A stretch of DNA of 64,000 nt, taken from Paenibacillus mucilaginosus 3016 (GTDB lineage Bacteria; Bacillota; Bacilli; Paenibacillales; NBRC-103111). The notes beneath the pieces are model-generated. The model had not been told where the DNA came from, did not search any database, and saw only the letters and a list, made by a program, of their open reading frames with translations. The stretch spans positions 3,862,001 through 3,926,000 of the forward strand of contig NC_016935.1 of the NCBI RefSeq assembly GCF_000250655.1. Reading direction: 5' to 3'. Positions 9,087 through 17,226 of this stretch are shown piece after piece; positions within the stretch are counted from its first letter, which is position 1; each line of letters begins with the position of its first letter. Made by a program: the position numbers and the translations under genes.

Positions 9087-9136
9087 TTAATTGCCTGCAA
9101 TTAATTTATCATTTAACAATTGATGTGTCAATTGTT
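9087..9136 (-). promoter_or_regulatory. marR operon promoter with two palindromic operators
   Basis: On the minus strand TTGACA (9126-9131) and TAAATT (9103-9108) are 17 nt apart. One palindrome, AACAATTGA-TGTG-TCAATTGTT (9115-9136), overlaps the -35 box and spacer. A second, TTAATTGC-CT-GCAATTAA (9087-9104), overlaps the -10 box and start site. Both share a (C)AATTG core. This is a textbook arrangement for a self-repressing MarR protein; binding is inferred. Confidence 0.72.
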
Positions 9137-9277
9137 GATGGATCAATGAATGCAGGTTTCTGTTTAGTTGGCATCATCAAGTGCCTCTCCCGGCAGGAAG
9201 GGGACCTGGTTATATGGAATATATTGTGTACCCGGCAGGATACTTCCATAAGCAGACATCCATAAGGAGACCTTCAT

Positions 9278-9820
9278 ATGAAAACAATCTATGTGGTTCG
9301 GCACGGCCAGGCCGAAGGGCAGGAGCCCGGAGCCAAGCTGACGGAGAACGGTGTGCAGCAGGCGGCCAGGCTGGTTTCATTTTTTGGCGGCAGGCAAGTG
9401 GATTGCATTCTCTCCAGTCCCTTCAAAAGGGCTTACTCGACCATCCTGCCGCTAGCCCGTCAGCGGGGAATCCAGATTCAGACGGATGAGCGGTTAGCGG
9501 AGAGGGTCTTGTCCGGCGGGAGCCATCCGGAGTGGCGGGAGATGCTTCGCAGGACATACGATGATTTGGACTTGTGCTGGGAGGGCGGGGAATCCGGCAG
9601 GGCGGCCATGAAGCGTGCCGCGGCTGTGGTGGAGGAAGTGCTGAACAGTCATTACACGAGTGCTGTCCTCGTATCGCATGGGAACCTGATCTCGCTTCTG
9701 CTGAAGCTTTATGATGAACGCATCGGGTTCGCGGAGTGGGAACGGTTAACCAATCCGGATGTGTATCAATTATCCTTCCGGGACGAGCTTCCCGAGATTC
9801 AGCGAATATGGAACCCGTAA
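9278..9820 (+). CDS. Histidine phosphatase family protein (phosphoglycerate mutase-like)
   Basis: This 180-residue protein has the RHG catalytic motif at residues 8-10 (VVRHGQ), an LSSPFKRAYST segment (about 46) with the second arginine, a glutamate in the ERVLSGG region, and the second catalytic histidine in LVSHGNLI (about 135). It is a phosphotransferase/phosphatase with a phosphohistidine intermediate; the substrate cannot be told from sequence. AAGGAG precedes the ATG. The next gene begins 41 bp downstream, so the pair is probably co-transcribed. Confidence 0.85.
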   Translation: MKTIYVVRHGQAEGQEPGAKLTENGVQQAARLVSFFGGRQVDCILSSPFKRAYSTILPLARQRGIQIQTDERLAERVLSGGSHPEWREMLRRTYDDLDLCWEGGESGRAAMKRAAAVVEEVLNSHYTSAVLVSHGNLISLLLKLYDERIGFAEWERLTNPDVYQLSFRDELPEIQRIWNP

Positions 9821-9860
9821 AGGGACGGGTCAAAAAAAAAGGTATGGAGGACCGAGTTCT

Positions 9861-10781
9861 ATGAAACATACGTTACCCGACCAAGTCTTGGCATGGGTTG
9901 TACAGGCCGTACATCCGAAAGCCGCTGCTGCTGCGATTGAGCAGCTTCAGGGAGGCGTTTCTTCTCTTGTACACCGGATCACGCTTCGTGTTCACGGGGA
10001 AGAGACGGACGTAGTGCTGCGGCTGTTCCACGACGAAGAGTGGGTGAGCGACCAGCCGGACCTCGCCGTCCGGGAGGCGGAAAGCTTGCGGCACGCATCC
10101 CGCTGCGCCGGTGTCCAGACGCCGAAGATCCTCGCGATCGACAAGACAGGGGCGCACTGCGGCGTGCCGGCGGTGCTGATGAGCCGGCTCCCGGGCCGCG
10201 TCGTATTGCAGCCGCCGGATCCCAAGCGGTGGGTGGAGGCCATGGCCGAAGCGATCTCGCGTATTCACGAGGTGGAGGCAGGCGATTTCCCGTGGTCGTT
10301 CTCGCCGTACTGCGATGCCTCGAAGCTGGATACGTCCTCCTGGTCGAAGGTCCCGGACCAGTGGAAGGAAGCTGCCCGTATCGTGACGGGACCCCGTCCG
10401 ACCCCGGCGGTGAGATTCATTCACCGGGACTATCATCCGGCGAATGTGTTATGGACGGGCGAAGAGGTGAGCGGGATCGTCGACTGGGTCAACGGCTGCA
10501 CCGGCCCTGCAGGGATTGATGTGGGACACTGCCGTGTGAATCTGGCCCTGCTGCATGATGCGGGAACGGCCGACGCGTTCTTATCCTCCTATCAGGAGCA
10601 TGCCGGGGATTCTTTTGTCTACGATCCCTACTGGGACCTGGTCACCCTGATCGATTTCGCCTTCTGGCCGCCGGAGGTATACCGCGGCTGGACGGACCTC
10701 GGCATGACCGGGCTGACGGATGAGATGATGGGGGAGCGGCTGGACCTTTATTTGTTGAGCGTATTGAAGCGTGTTTTGTAG
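9861..10781 (+). CDS. Aminoglycoside phosphotransferase (APH) family protein
   Basis: This 306-residue protein has a kinase-like fold. The Brenner motif is complete: HRDYHPANVLW at about residues 188-198 (His188, Asp190, Asn195), with the metal-binding Asp208 in GIVDWVN. It therefore should be an active small-molecule kinase, with substrates such as aminoglycosides, choline or other alcohols; no substrate can be assigned. The ATG at 9861 is supported by TATGGAGG 11 nt upstream. A longer open frame from 9759 overlaps the preceding gene and is not used. Confidence 0.83.
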   Translation: MKHTLPDQVLAWVVQAVHPKAAAAAIEQLQGGVSSLVHRITLRVHGEETDVVLRLFHDEEWVSDQPDLAVREAESLRHASRCAGVQTPKILAIDKTGAHCGVPAVLMSRLPGRVVLQPPDPKRWVEAMAEAISRIHEVEAGDFPWSFSPYCDASKLDTSSWSKVPDQWKEAARIVTGPRPTPAVRFIHRDYHPANVLWTGEEVSGIVDWVNGCTGPAGIDVGHCRVNLALLHDAGTADAFLSSYQEHAGDSFVYDPYWDLVTLIDFAFWPPEVYRGWTDLGMTGLTDEMMGERLDLYLLSVLKRVL

Positions 10782-10861
10782 GATACATCACCGCGGCGCG
10801 CCGCAAAACCGCATTCCGTAAGAAATTAAAGCAGCGGCGGCGATGTACGATAGAGGGAGTT

Positions 10862-11446
10862 ATGGATGCATGCCTTTTTAATGAGAGGAGGGCTCGAATA
10901 AGTTTCGAAGAGCTGATACTTACATACCAATCGGAGCTGTCCCTATATTCACCGGAACAGCTCCACTGCATCCCTGCCCCCGGAGGATGGTCGCTCTGTC
11001 AATTATATGACCACCTGATCCTGACCACACTGGACTATCTCGTGCAGGTGGAGCTCTGCGCTGCGGCTGCGGAGGAGCGGCCGCAGGGGAAGACCGAAGC
11101 CGGTGAGCAGGTGTTCGGACTCGGCGGGTTCCCGCCGGTGAAGATCCGGCTGCCGGACGGGCCGGAGAATACTCCTTGCAACACGCACAGCCAAGAGAGT
11201 TTGATGCGCGGACTCGACGAAGTGCTGCAGAGCATGAGGGCTTGGGAGAAGAAAATCGATACGATCAACCCCCATCACAAAGTAAAGCATGACGGATTTG
11301 GCTGGCTGAATGCACAGGAGTGGTTCGAGCTTGCGGGCATGCACTTTCGTCATCACCTGCGCCAGCTGCGTGAGATCGAAGGATTGATCGGAATGAAGCC
11401 CCGGGAGGAAGGGCGGGGACGCTATGGTTCCTCTGCATCCGGATGA
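10862..11446 (+). CDS. DinB-like four-helix protein
   Basis: The sequence has the DinB/YfiT-like four-helix pattern. There is a GGWSLCQLYDHLILTTLDYL segment (about residues 40-60) with a metal-ligand histidine and a C-terminal GMHFRHHLRQLREIEG segment (about 160-175) with two further histidines. Such proteins bind a metal and act as thiol-dependent transferases or hydrolases. The start is uncertain: the ATG at 10862 has no good ribosome site, while GAGAGGAGGG at 10883-10891 stands before an ATA codon at 10898 that opens a typical DinB N-terminus (SFEELILTYQSEL). The 3' end overlaps the next, related gene. Confidence 0.7.
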   Translation: MDACLFNERRARISFEELILTYQSELSLYSPEQLHCIPAPGGWSLCQLYDHLILTTLDYLVQVELCAAAAEERPQGKTEAGEQVFGLGGFPPVKIRLPDGPENTPCNTHSQESLMRGLDEVLQSMRAWEKKIDTINPHHKVKHDGFGWLNAQEWFELAGMHFRHHLRQLREIEGLIGMKPREEGRGRYGSSASG

Positions 11447-11950
11447 AATTCATCCTGACATCTATAGAACAATGGAAAGTGGCTGTCCCATGACAACAAA
11501 TTCACAGCACGCTGCTTTGAACGAATTCGCCGAATGGATTCCATGGGTCCGGGACGTAAGGGAGCGGGGCAGGGCCGTCTGGCTGGAGCCGATCTCGCCG
11601 GGAACCTGGTCACTGAGGGAAGTGCTTACATATATCATGCATTGTGACTGCAACAGTATGGAAGTAATGATTCCAAATATGGCGGAGGGTACGTTTTTCG
11701 TTGACATTGAGGAGAATAACCGGCAGGCGCACGGGCGGCGGAGCAGTACACGGATTGGGATGCGCTGATCGATGAGGCGGTGAGGACGCGGCAGGAGCTG
11801 CTGAACGTACTCGCAGGCGTCTATGACGATTCGATCCGATTTACGATAGACGGCGAACCCTATACCTACGGAAAATTTATCGGCGTCTTCATCCACCACG
11901 ATGCTCACCACCGTGGGCAGGTGGAGAGGTTTTTGGGTGCGGGGCGATGA
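11424..11950 (+). pseudogene. DinB-like gene interrupted by a one-base frameshift
   Basis: The first part (to 11768) encodes a DinB N-terminus (PGTWSLREVLTYIMHCD). The frame then stops. The missing C-terminal half is intact in another frame and reads EQYTDWDALIDEAV, then FIHHDAHHRGQVERFLG, ending at 11950. Restoring one G in the GGGCGGCGG run near 11735 rejoins them. The likely initiation codon is ATG 11472 or 11490. It follows another DinB-like gene with overlap. It is either a decayed paralogue or a sequencing error; the uninterrupted conservation after the break favours an error or a very recent event. Confidence 0.72.
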
Positions 11951-12055
11951 AGATCCTATGGTGCCTGCAGGCCTTCAACCAAGACAAATCTGGAAGATTC
12001 CAGTAAAATATAATAGCTTTTTTACATACGTGTTGACCGAAGGAGATTAACGACC

Positions 12056-13234
12056 ATGAAGAATTGTGCCATCTACAGCCCGCAGATGGATCTGGACCGG
12101 GTGGCCGGCATTGTCAAAGACCTTTATCCGAAGCACAAGGTAGAAGTCAGCGAGAAGGGAGCCCGCATTGCGGTGATCAGCCGCAAGTGGTTCAGGAGTT
12201 CCCGCTTCGGTTTGAACATCATGACCAGCCAGACCCAGCCTGGTGAGTTCGCGGTGATGAAAAACGGGATGGGGAACTATTTTGCGGGACTCCCTGCGGA
12301 GAATGCGGCTGTGCAGGAAAAGCTGCTCATTCAAATTTCGGCGCTGAATATGGTGATCGGAGTGGAGACGGACCAGGAGATTACCGGCCCGTTCCGGGAA
12401 GCGCTGCTTGAGCTGGCGGACCGGCTGAACGGGATCGTGTTCATGGGGACTCGGGAGCTGCTGGACAGCAGGGGCCGGCTGATCATGGACCTGGACGGGA
12501 GAAGCGAAGTGGACGATCTCGTCGTGACGGCCCACGCCAGTTTGTTGGATGGCGACCTCGTTGTTACGGAATCGGGACGCCGACGTAAGGAGCGCAGTGA
12601 GAGGATCCTTGAGGAGCAGGGCGTCCGCTATAATGCCCATCTCCCGGTTCGGGCGGGGGATGAAGAAGTAACTATCCGCAGTGTGGAGGAAATAGCCAAG
12701 CGGGCAATTGCCTTATGCATTACGGCCCTGAAGGGAGAGTGCCACGGCGCAGGGGAAAGCCCGAAGGATACCCGGTCGCTTGTCAACCGGGTGATCCGAC
12801 AGAATGGGGCGGAGGATTTCTTTACGCCGAAGGAGGGGGAGTTCTTAAAGGCTGAGGCTCCGGAGCATGGGGACATTGCGGCCTATTCCTGGGGCTACGA
12901 GGCTTACACGGTGCTGCTCTGGGCGCTTGGGTATGTTGATGCGCTCGAAACTCCGGACCGGATTTGTGATGTGCCGGAGATGGTTTCGCTGCTCCAGGAG
13001 CAGGAGAACTACAAAGGCTTCGTGAAAGGTGCCCGTATGCGGGCGAAGAGCGAGATCCTGGATGCGGCGGATCTCATCTACCGGTACAACTGGGTCTGCG
13101 TGGACAGCCGCCTGAAGGGCGAACAGGCCCCCGGAGGACTGGACGCAGGGGTCGTGTATGAGCGTCACCGCGCGTTGAACTGGCTGATCCGGTACCGGGA
13201 GCAGGAGTGGGATGAGGTGACGATAGATACGTAG
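12056..13234 (+). CDS. DUF4272 domain-containing protein
   Basis: This 392-residue cytoplasmic protein has no signal peptide or membrane segment. The C-terminal half (about residues 215-385) fits DUF4272: RSLVNRVIRQNGAEDFFTPKE, then SWGYEAYTVLLWALGYVD, and RYNWVCVDSRLKGE followed by YERHRALNWL. The N-terminal half (about 1-200) is a separate alpha/beta domain also seen in front of DUF4272 in some Bacillota proteins. No catalytic motif is recognisable. A clear ribosome site (GAAGGAG) precedes the ATG. It is the first gene of a tight four-gene operon with an ATP-grasp protein and a barstar-like protein; DUF4272 proteins turn up near toxin-immunity loci, but function is unknown. Confidence 0.75.
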   Translation: MKNCAIYSPQMDLDRVAGIVKDLYPKHKVEVSEKGARIAVISRKWFRSSRFGLNIMTSQTQPGEFAVMKNGMGNYFAGLPAENAAVQEKLLIQISALNMVIGVETDQEITGPFREALLELADRLNGIVFMGTRELLDSRGRLIMDLDGRSEVDDLVVTAHASLLDGDLVVTESGRRRKERSERILEEQGVRYNAHLPVRAGDEEVTIRSVEEIAKRAIALCITALKGECHGAGESPKDTRSLVNRVIRQNGAEDFFTPKEGEFLKAEAPEHGDIAAYSWGYEAYTVLLWALGYVDALETPDRICDVPEMVSLLQEQENYKGFVKGARMRAKSEILDAADLIYRYNWVCVDSRLKGEQAPGGLDAGVVYERHRALNWLIRYREQEWDEVTIDT

Positions 13235-13265
13235 GAGTGGGGAAGCCGGGGGGAGGCAAAAAGGA

Positions 13266-14177
13266 ATGCGTGTCCTGTTCTGCGCGGATCCGTTGGATCC
13301 AAGGATGGTTGACAGCGAGTATGCGCAGGAATACGAGGCTGCGAAGCGGCAGGGCTTTGAGGTCGGTCTCATCTCACTCGAAGAGCTGCTTCTTGGGCAT
13401 GGAACGGCCGCAGTCCGAAGGGTTGAATCCCAGCAAGTGGAGCAGAAGGCGCTCTACCGGGGCTGGATGATGAAGCCGGAGAAGTACAGGCTTCTTTACG
13501 ATGAGCTCCACAGGAAGAACATCCGCCTGCTCACATCACCGGAGGCGTATGTGCAGGGGCATTATTTTCCTTATTCGTACGATTTGGTCTCCGACCTCAC
13601 ACCCAGAAGCCTATGGGTGGAAGCGAAGGAACTGGAGGAGGGCATGGATCGGATTCACAAGCGGCTCCAGGCCTTCGCGGAGCAAGGCATCCGCTCCCTT
13701 CTTATCAAGGACTTTGTCAAATCCCGCAAGCACGAATGGGAGGATGCGTGTTATATTCCGGATCTTACGGACCGCAATCAGGTGGAGAGGGTAGTCGGCA
13801 ACTTCGTTAGCCGTCAAGGGGAGGAATTGAACGGGGGCGTGGTATTTCGCGAATTCGCTCCACTGGAGCATGCAGCAGTCCACCCGAAGAGCGGTATGCC
13901 GCTGTCGAACGAATACCGTCTGTTTTTCCTGCATCACCGATTGCTGACAGCCGCGGCCTATTGGGACGAATTGGAATACAGCGGGCAGGAACTGCCGGAT
14001 CTCAAGCGGTTCACTGAAGCTGCAGGCCGCATCGCGAGTCCATTCTTCACCATGGATATAGCAAAGACGACCGCTGGGGACTGGCTTGTGATCGAGATCG
14101 GTGACGGAGGTGTCTCCGGACTGCCCGCTCATTGTGTTGCGGATGATTTTTATCGGAAGCTTAAGGCACGGTTATGA
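13266..14177 (+). CDS. ATP-grasp domain protein, R2K clade-like
   Basis: This 303-residue protein resembles the divergent R2K/CDC123-related ATP-grasp clade. Visible hallmarks are LLIKDFVKSRKHEWEDA (about residues 140-157, the K-x-x lysine region), GGVVFREFAPL (about 188-198), NEYRLFFLHHRLL (about 214) and the C-terminal metal-binding DIAKTTAGDWLVIEIGDGGVSGLP (about 262-286). Such proteins are predicted to form amide bonds, possibly modifying proteins or peptides. A GGGGAGG site precedes the ATG. Its stop codon overlaps the start of the next gene (ATGA), so translation is coupled. The substrate is unknown. Confidence 0.78.
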   Translation: MRVLFCADPLDPRMVDSEYAQEYEAAKRQGFEVGLISLEELLLGHGTAAVRRVESQQVEQKALYRGWMMKPEKYRLLYDELHRKNIRLLTSPEAYVQGHYFPYSYDLVSDLTPRSLWVEAKELEEGMDRIHKRLQAFAEQGIRSLLIKDFVKSRKHEWEDACYIPDLTDRNQVERVVGNFVSRQGEELNGGVVFREFAPLEHAAVHPKSGMPLSNEYRLFFLHHRLLTAAAYWDELEYSGQELPDLKRFTEAAGRIASPFFTMDIAKTTAGDWLVIEIGDGGVSGLPAHCVADDFYRKLKARL

Positions 14178-14944
14178 GAAAATATGCTGTCATCGAGGAT
14201 GAATCCGGTGTTTGCATCGGTTATTGTGCCGATCTGATTGGCCTAGCGGGCGAGCAGCCCGTAGAAGTGGACGGGGAGATGATCAACCGGATTGTGATGT
14301 TCGGTTTTGAACGGAACAGCCGGATTGACGAAGGATATAGCGTTTCAAGCAGCTGGGGCAGTCTTCAATTGGCGATTCTGGATACATCCGAACGAATCAT
14401 AGGAAGCTATCATTTCGTTTTGTCTCACCCTTCCCGGTTTGACAAGGTCTTTGGGAGGGAACAGAGCCGTCTGGAGTTACTCGGCACGTTGCTGGCACCA
14501 GCGTCCGCGGAAGCCCTGGCTGTGTGGGAAGGCTGGAGGGAATCTCCCCCTGTTGAACCGGGTGAATGGATCAAGTTATCCGGAAGAGAACGAAGCGGAT
14601 GGCTGGAGGTTGTGCGATTGTATGACGGCCAGCTGATGAGAACCCGTCAACTTCAGGGTGACCAAAGACATCAAACTTATGAGATGGATGCTTCCCCGAT
14701 TACCGATGCGCTCTCTTTTTATTGTGCGTTGGGGGAGGCGGTCCATGGTCCGGGCGGCTATTACGGAACCGAACCGATGAGTCTCTACGATTGTATATGC
14801 GGCGGATTCGGTGTCTCTCCACCTTTTCGTATCATCATCCGAAATATTCGGGAAGAGTTGAAGAGGGAACCATTCTTCGCGGCGGCAGTAGATCGGTTAA
14901 CTTCTTCTGATGTAATCGTTGTGATGGTTCCGAAGGGGGGCTGA
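14174..14944 (+). CDS. Barstar-like protein with an additional N-terminal domain
   Basis: The last 80 residues of this 256-residue protein look like barstar, the barnase inhibitor. They contain FYCALGEAVHGPGGYYGTEPMSLYDCICGGFG (quoted here in part: GPGGYYG then SLYDCICGGFG), followed by strand-helix-strand ending in VIVVMVPKG. Larger proteins of this type with an extra N-terminal beta-rich domain are familiar from actinobacteria. The first 170 residues here (YAVIEDESGVCIGYCADLIGL onward) fit that arrangement. If the fold holds, the protein would bind and block a ribonuclease, but no nuclease gene is seen nearby. It overlaps the upstream gene by ATGA and lies 4 bp from the next. Confidence 0.66.
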   Translation: MRKYAVIEDESGVCIGYCADLIGLAGEQPVEVDGEMINRIVMFGFERNSRIDEGYSVSSSWGSLQLAILDTSERIIGSYHFVLSHPSRFDKVFGREQSRLELLGTLLAPASAEALAVWEGWRESPPVEPGEWIKLSGRERSGWLEVVRLYDGQLMRTRQLQGDQRHQTYEMDASPITDALSFYCALGEAVHGPGGYYGTEPMSLYDCICGGFGVSPPFRIIIRNIREELKREPFFAAAVDRLTSSDVIVVMVPKGG

Positions 14945-14948
14945 CGGC

Positions 14949-15551
14949 ATGGGAGCTGGTTTTTCAGCGGTTTTCCCTCATAGACTGAACGGTACAGAGA
15001 TTGCCGCAATGGCAGAGAAGTTGGCTGGCAGCAGCTTGCCGGTATTGATTGGGCACATAAAAGAAATTCAGTACAATAATCCTCACGTAAGCTGTTCATG
15101 GTGCTGGGAGCGGGAGCAAAGATATACGCGAGAATCGAACTACACGAAGAAGAATCTCTTCGATTCGATTGAAGAGGAGTTGGAGTGTAGGGGTACTTTG
15201 CTGTTAAAAGGCCCCGCGGGGATCGATCTTCTATTCAGCAGGCATATGTGTGAGCTTCAGACGGGGTCAAGATGGGTTTATGTCTTATCCAATCCAGAGT
15301 ATAGAGAGAGCATTCGAGCGGTTTGTTGTGAGATTGCTGGTGTACTCGATGCCCAATTTGCAGTATACATGGCGGACAGCTGTTGTGCATCCGACTATCT
15401 TTACGATGAACATTCGATGGAGTATTATCTGTCTTCGTTACATAAGAGATTTGGTCCACCGGCCAAGTCACTGGATGTACTTCTCTTAACGCAGGAGAGA
15501 ACGCGCTCATCAGAAGGATACTTTATCGATTTCTTTCAACAGCGAGTTTGA
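14949..15551 (+). CDS. Uncharacterised protein, last gene of the ATP-grasp/barstar-like operon
   Basis: I do not recognise this 200-residue protein. It is cytoplasmic by appearance, with no signal peptide or hydrophobic segment. It is rich in cysteine for its size, including a CSWCWE pair (about residue 49) and an ADSCCASDYLYDE segment (about 142). It begins 4 bp after the barstar-like gene and ends 40 bp before a strong terminator, so it is the last member of the operon. Its size and company are reminiscent of immunity proteins, but that is inference from position only. Confidence 0.6.
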   Translation: MGAGFSAVFPHRLNGTEIAAMAEKLAGSSLPVLIGHIKEIQYNNPHVSCSWCWEREQRYTRESNYTKKNLFDSIEEELECRGTLLLKGPAGIDLLFSRHMCELQTGSRWVYVLSNPEYRESIRAVCCEIAGVLDAQFAVYMADSCCASDYLYDEHSMEYYLSSLHKRFGPPAKSLDVLLLTQERTRSSEGYFIDFFQQRV

Positions 15552-15590
15552 CTCCTGTTTACCTGAGATGACAGTTAAGAAATCAATTGG

Positions 15591-15625
15591 AAGGCCAACC
15601 GGCAAAAGGGCCGGCTGGCCTTTTT
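15591..15625 (+). terminator. Strong terminator after the ATP-grasp operon
   Basis: A 13-bp stem with a single mismatch (AAGGCCAACCGGC / GCCGGCTGGCCTT) and a 6-nt loop is followed by TTTTT. It separates the + operon from the convergent regulator gene. Confidence 0.87.
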
Positions 15626-15650
15626 GGTATGCCGGTAACTCCGGGCCCCG

Positions 15651-16871
15651 CTACAGCAGCACCCGCTTCGACCAATCCCCTAGGACCGGCCCGTCTCCGA
15701 TGGCCGGCAGGCGGAGTTGCCGAGCGGCGGCCTGGAGATACTCGCCACGGTAGGCTGGGCCCGGCTGGAGCAGATCGAGGGGCAGCCCCGGCGCTGGAAG
15801 AGGAGCACCGCTTTCCAGGAAGCCCTGCAGCGTCTCCAGGTCCCGCGTATACACGGCCGCATCCCAGCGGACGCGGGAGAGGACTTGGCCGGCCACCTTC
15901 ACAGGGATGTCTGCGGCCCGGGCGACCAGTTTGGCCGCCTTAAGCGGCTCGCTTCGCAGGAAGGCATGAGCCCGCAGATGCGCCTTCAGGTAAGCGACGG
16001 TGAGGTCCTCATGGGTTCTGACCCAGGCCTGGTCTGCGGCCAGGCCGGTCAGATAGTCGTCACCGAGCCCCTCCGAGAACAACAGCCGCCCTTGGCCGTA
16101 GTAGTCCAGCAGGCTCGGATAGGGCTCCCACATCACGCTGGCGCCGACGCGCTCCGAAGCGATGCTGCGCAGGCTCTCCGGCATCTCCTGGTGAATCACC
16201 TGCCGCGGCGGGGTGCCGATCGATGTGAGCAGCCCCGTCAGCCGGTGGCCGGCGCTGGAATGGGGAACGGTGGCAATCGTCCGTCCCGCCAGATCCGACA
16301 GGTCGCGCAGCCGCGCCTGCCGGGGAACGGCGACCGAGATGCCGCGGCCCCGCTCGGCTTTGCCGTCGAAGGCGAGCAGGACGGGGCTGAACTTCGGCAG
16401 CACCCTGCCGAGCGCCGCACTCATGGCGATCGGGTAATCGCCGAGGGCGGCGATCTGCACCTCGCCGGCAATCAGGCCTTCCACGAGTTCCAGGCCGTTC
16501 GCCGCATCGCGCCAGCGGACTTCAACCGGTCGGAAGGGGGGGAGCAGGCTCAGCTCCTCCTCCAGAAGCCGGAGTCCCTTGATGATCAGGGAGCTCCACA
16601 TATGGGCGGTCCCGCTCTGGTAGCCGATCGTCATGGAGAGTGGACCCGAACTCACCTGGACATCCCGAACGGGACGGCCGGCGGACGACTGCTCCCGGAC
16701 CCAGAGCTGCAGCTCGTCGCGGTCAAAGTAGACGTCGCGGCCGATTTTGATAGACGGCAGTCCCTTATGCTGCCGCCAGCGGTCGATCGTAGCCCGGCTC
16801 ACGCCGAGCAGCTCTACGGCCTGCCCGAGGGTCAGAAGAGAGAAGACCGTATGCGGCTGTCCCTTATCCAT
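15651..16871 (-). CDS. HTH-periplasmic-binding-fold fusion regulator for the adjacent sulfonate-type transporter
   Basis: The 406-residue protein has no signal peptide. Residues about 8-62 form an excisionase/MerR-like HTH_17 domain (LTLGQAVELLGVSRATIDRW, IGRDVYFDRDEL). Residues about 78-350 are a NMT1/SsuA-type substrate-binding fold that closely parallels the lipoprotein encoded at 19228-20382: YQSGTAHMWSSLIIK against YQSPTAQTWGALIIK, LLAFDGKAERGRG against FLAFDGKGALGRN, and VMWEPYPSLL against STWEPYPSLI, plus RWDAAVYTRDLETLQG against RFDAAVYKKDLETLNG. It is thus a cytoplasmic one-component sensor that probably binds the same ligand the transporter imports. ATG 16871 is chosen (GCGAGG upstream). 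It is divergent from the transporter operon. Confidence 0.82.
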   Translation of the reverse strand: MDKGQPHTVFSLLTLGQAVELLGVSRATIDRWRQHKGLPSIKIGRDVYFDRDELQLWVREQSSAGRPVRDVQVSSGPLSMTIGYQSGTAHMWSSLIIKGLRLLEEELSLLPPFRPVEVRWRDAANGLELVEGLIAGEVQIAALGDYPIAMSAALGRVLPKFSPVLLAFDGKAERGRGISVAVPRQARLRDLSDLAGRTIATVPHSSAGHRLTGLLTSIGTPPRQVIHQEMPESLRSIASERVGASVMWEPYPSLLDYYGQGRLLFSEGLGDDYLTGLAADQAWVRTHEDLTVAYLKAHLRAHAFLRSEPLKAAKLVARAADIPVKVAGQVLSRVRWDAAVYTRDLETLQGFLESGAPLPAPGLPLDLLQPGPAYRGEYLQAAARQLRLPAIGDGPVLGDWSKRVLL

Positions 16872-17226
16872 AGCCAAACCTCGCTTTCTGCCTCATAAAT
16901 TCATTAATATCCGACCCAAATACTATGATATTGATTTTATCCCAATACAGCCCGGCTGACAAGAAAAGAACGGTCATCTCCAAGCGTATTTCATCCGAAT
17001 TTGTATGGAAATTATGGGTCCATCTCCTCATTCATCCTCATTCCTCGTCATCGCTCCTCATGGGCTGGAACCCCGGTTTGCCGCTGTGATACATTGCCTG
17101 CATAGCCAACCTGATTCATCGGCTTAATCGGAATGGCGCTACACTTACAGCAGAAATTGGAGTCAACGGCGTAACGTCGATGCGGCAGCAGAGACCGAGA
17201 CAGGCAAAGGGGAGGATGAACAAGGC
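16872..17226. promoter_or_regulatory. Divergent control region between the HTH-SBP regulator and the flavoprotein operon
   Basis: This 355-bp region is clearly more AT-rich in its left half (TAAATTCATTAATATC, TACTATGATATTGATTTTATCCC) than the flanking genes. No coding sequence is seen. TTGATTTTATCC and similar stretches could hold promoters in either direction, but I cannot fix a -35/-10 pair with confidence. The flavoprotein gene is preceded by AAAGGGGAGGATGA. Confidence 0.5.

Noticed and set aside
14174..15551. Toxin-antitoxin pair formed by the barstar-like gene and the unknown gene
   Set aside because: The unknown protein has no nuclease motif and is too long and cysteine-rich for a typical toxin; the pair is better described as part of a four-gene operon.
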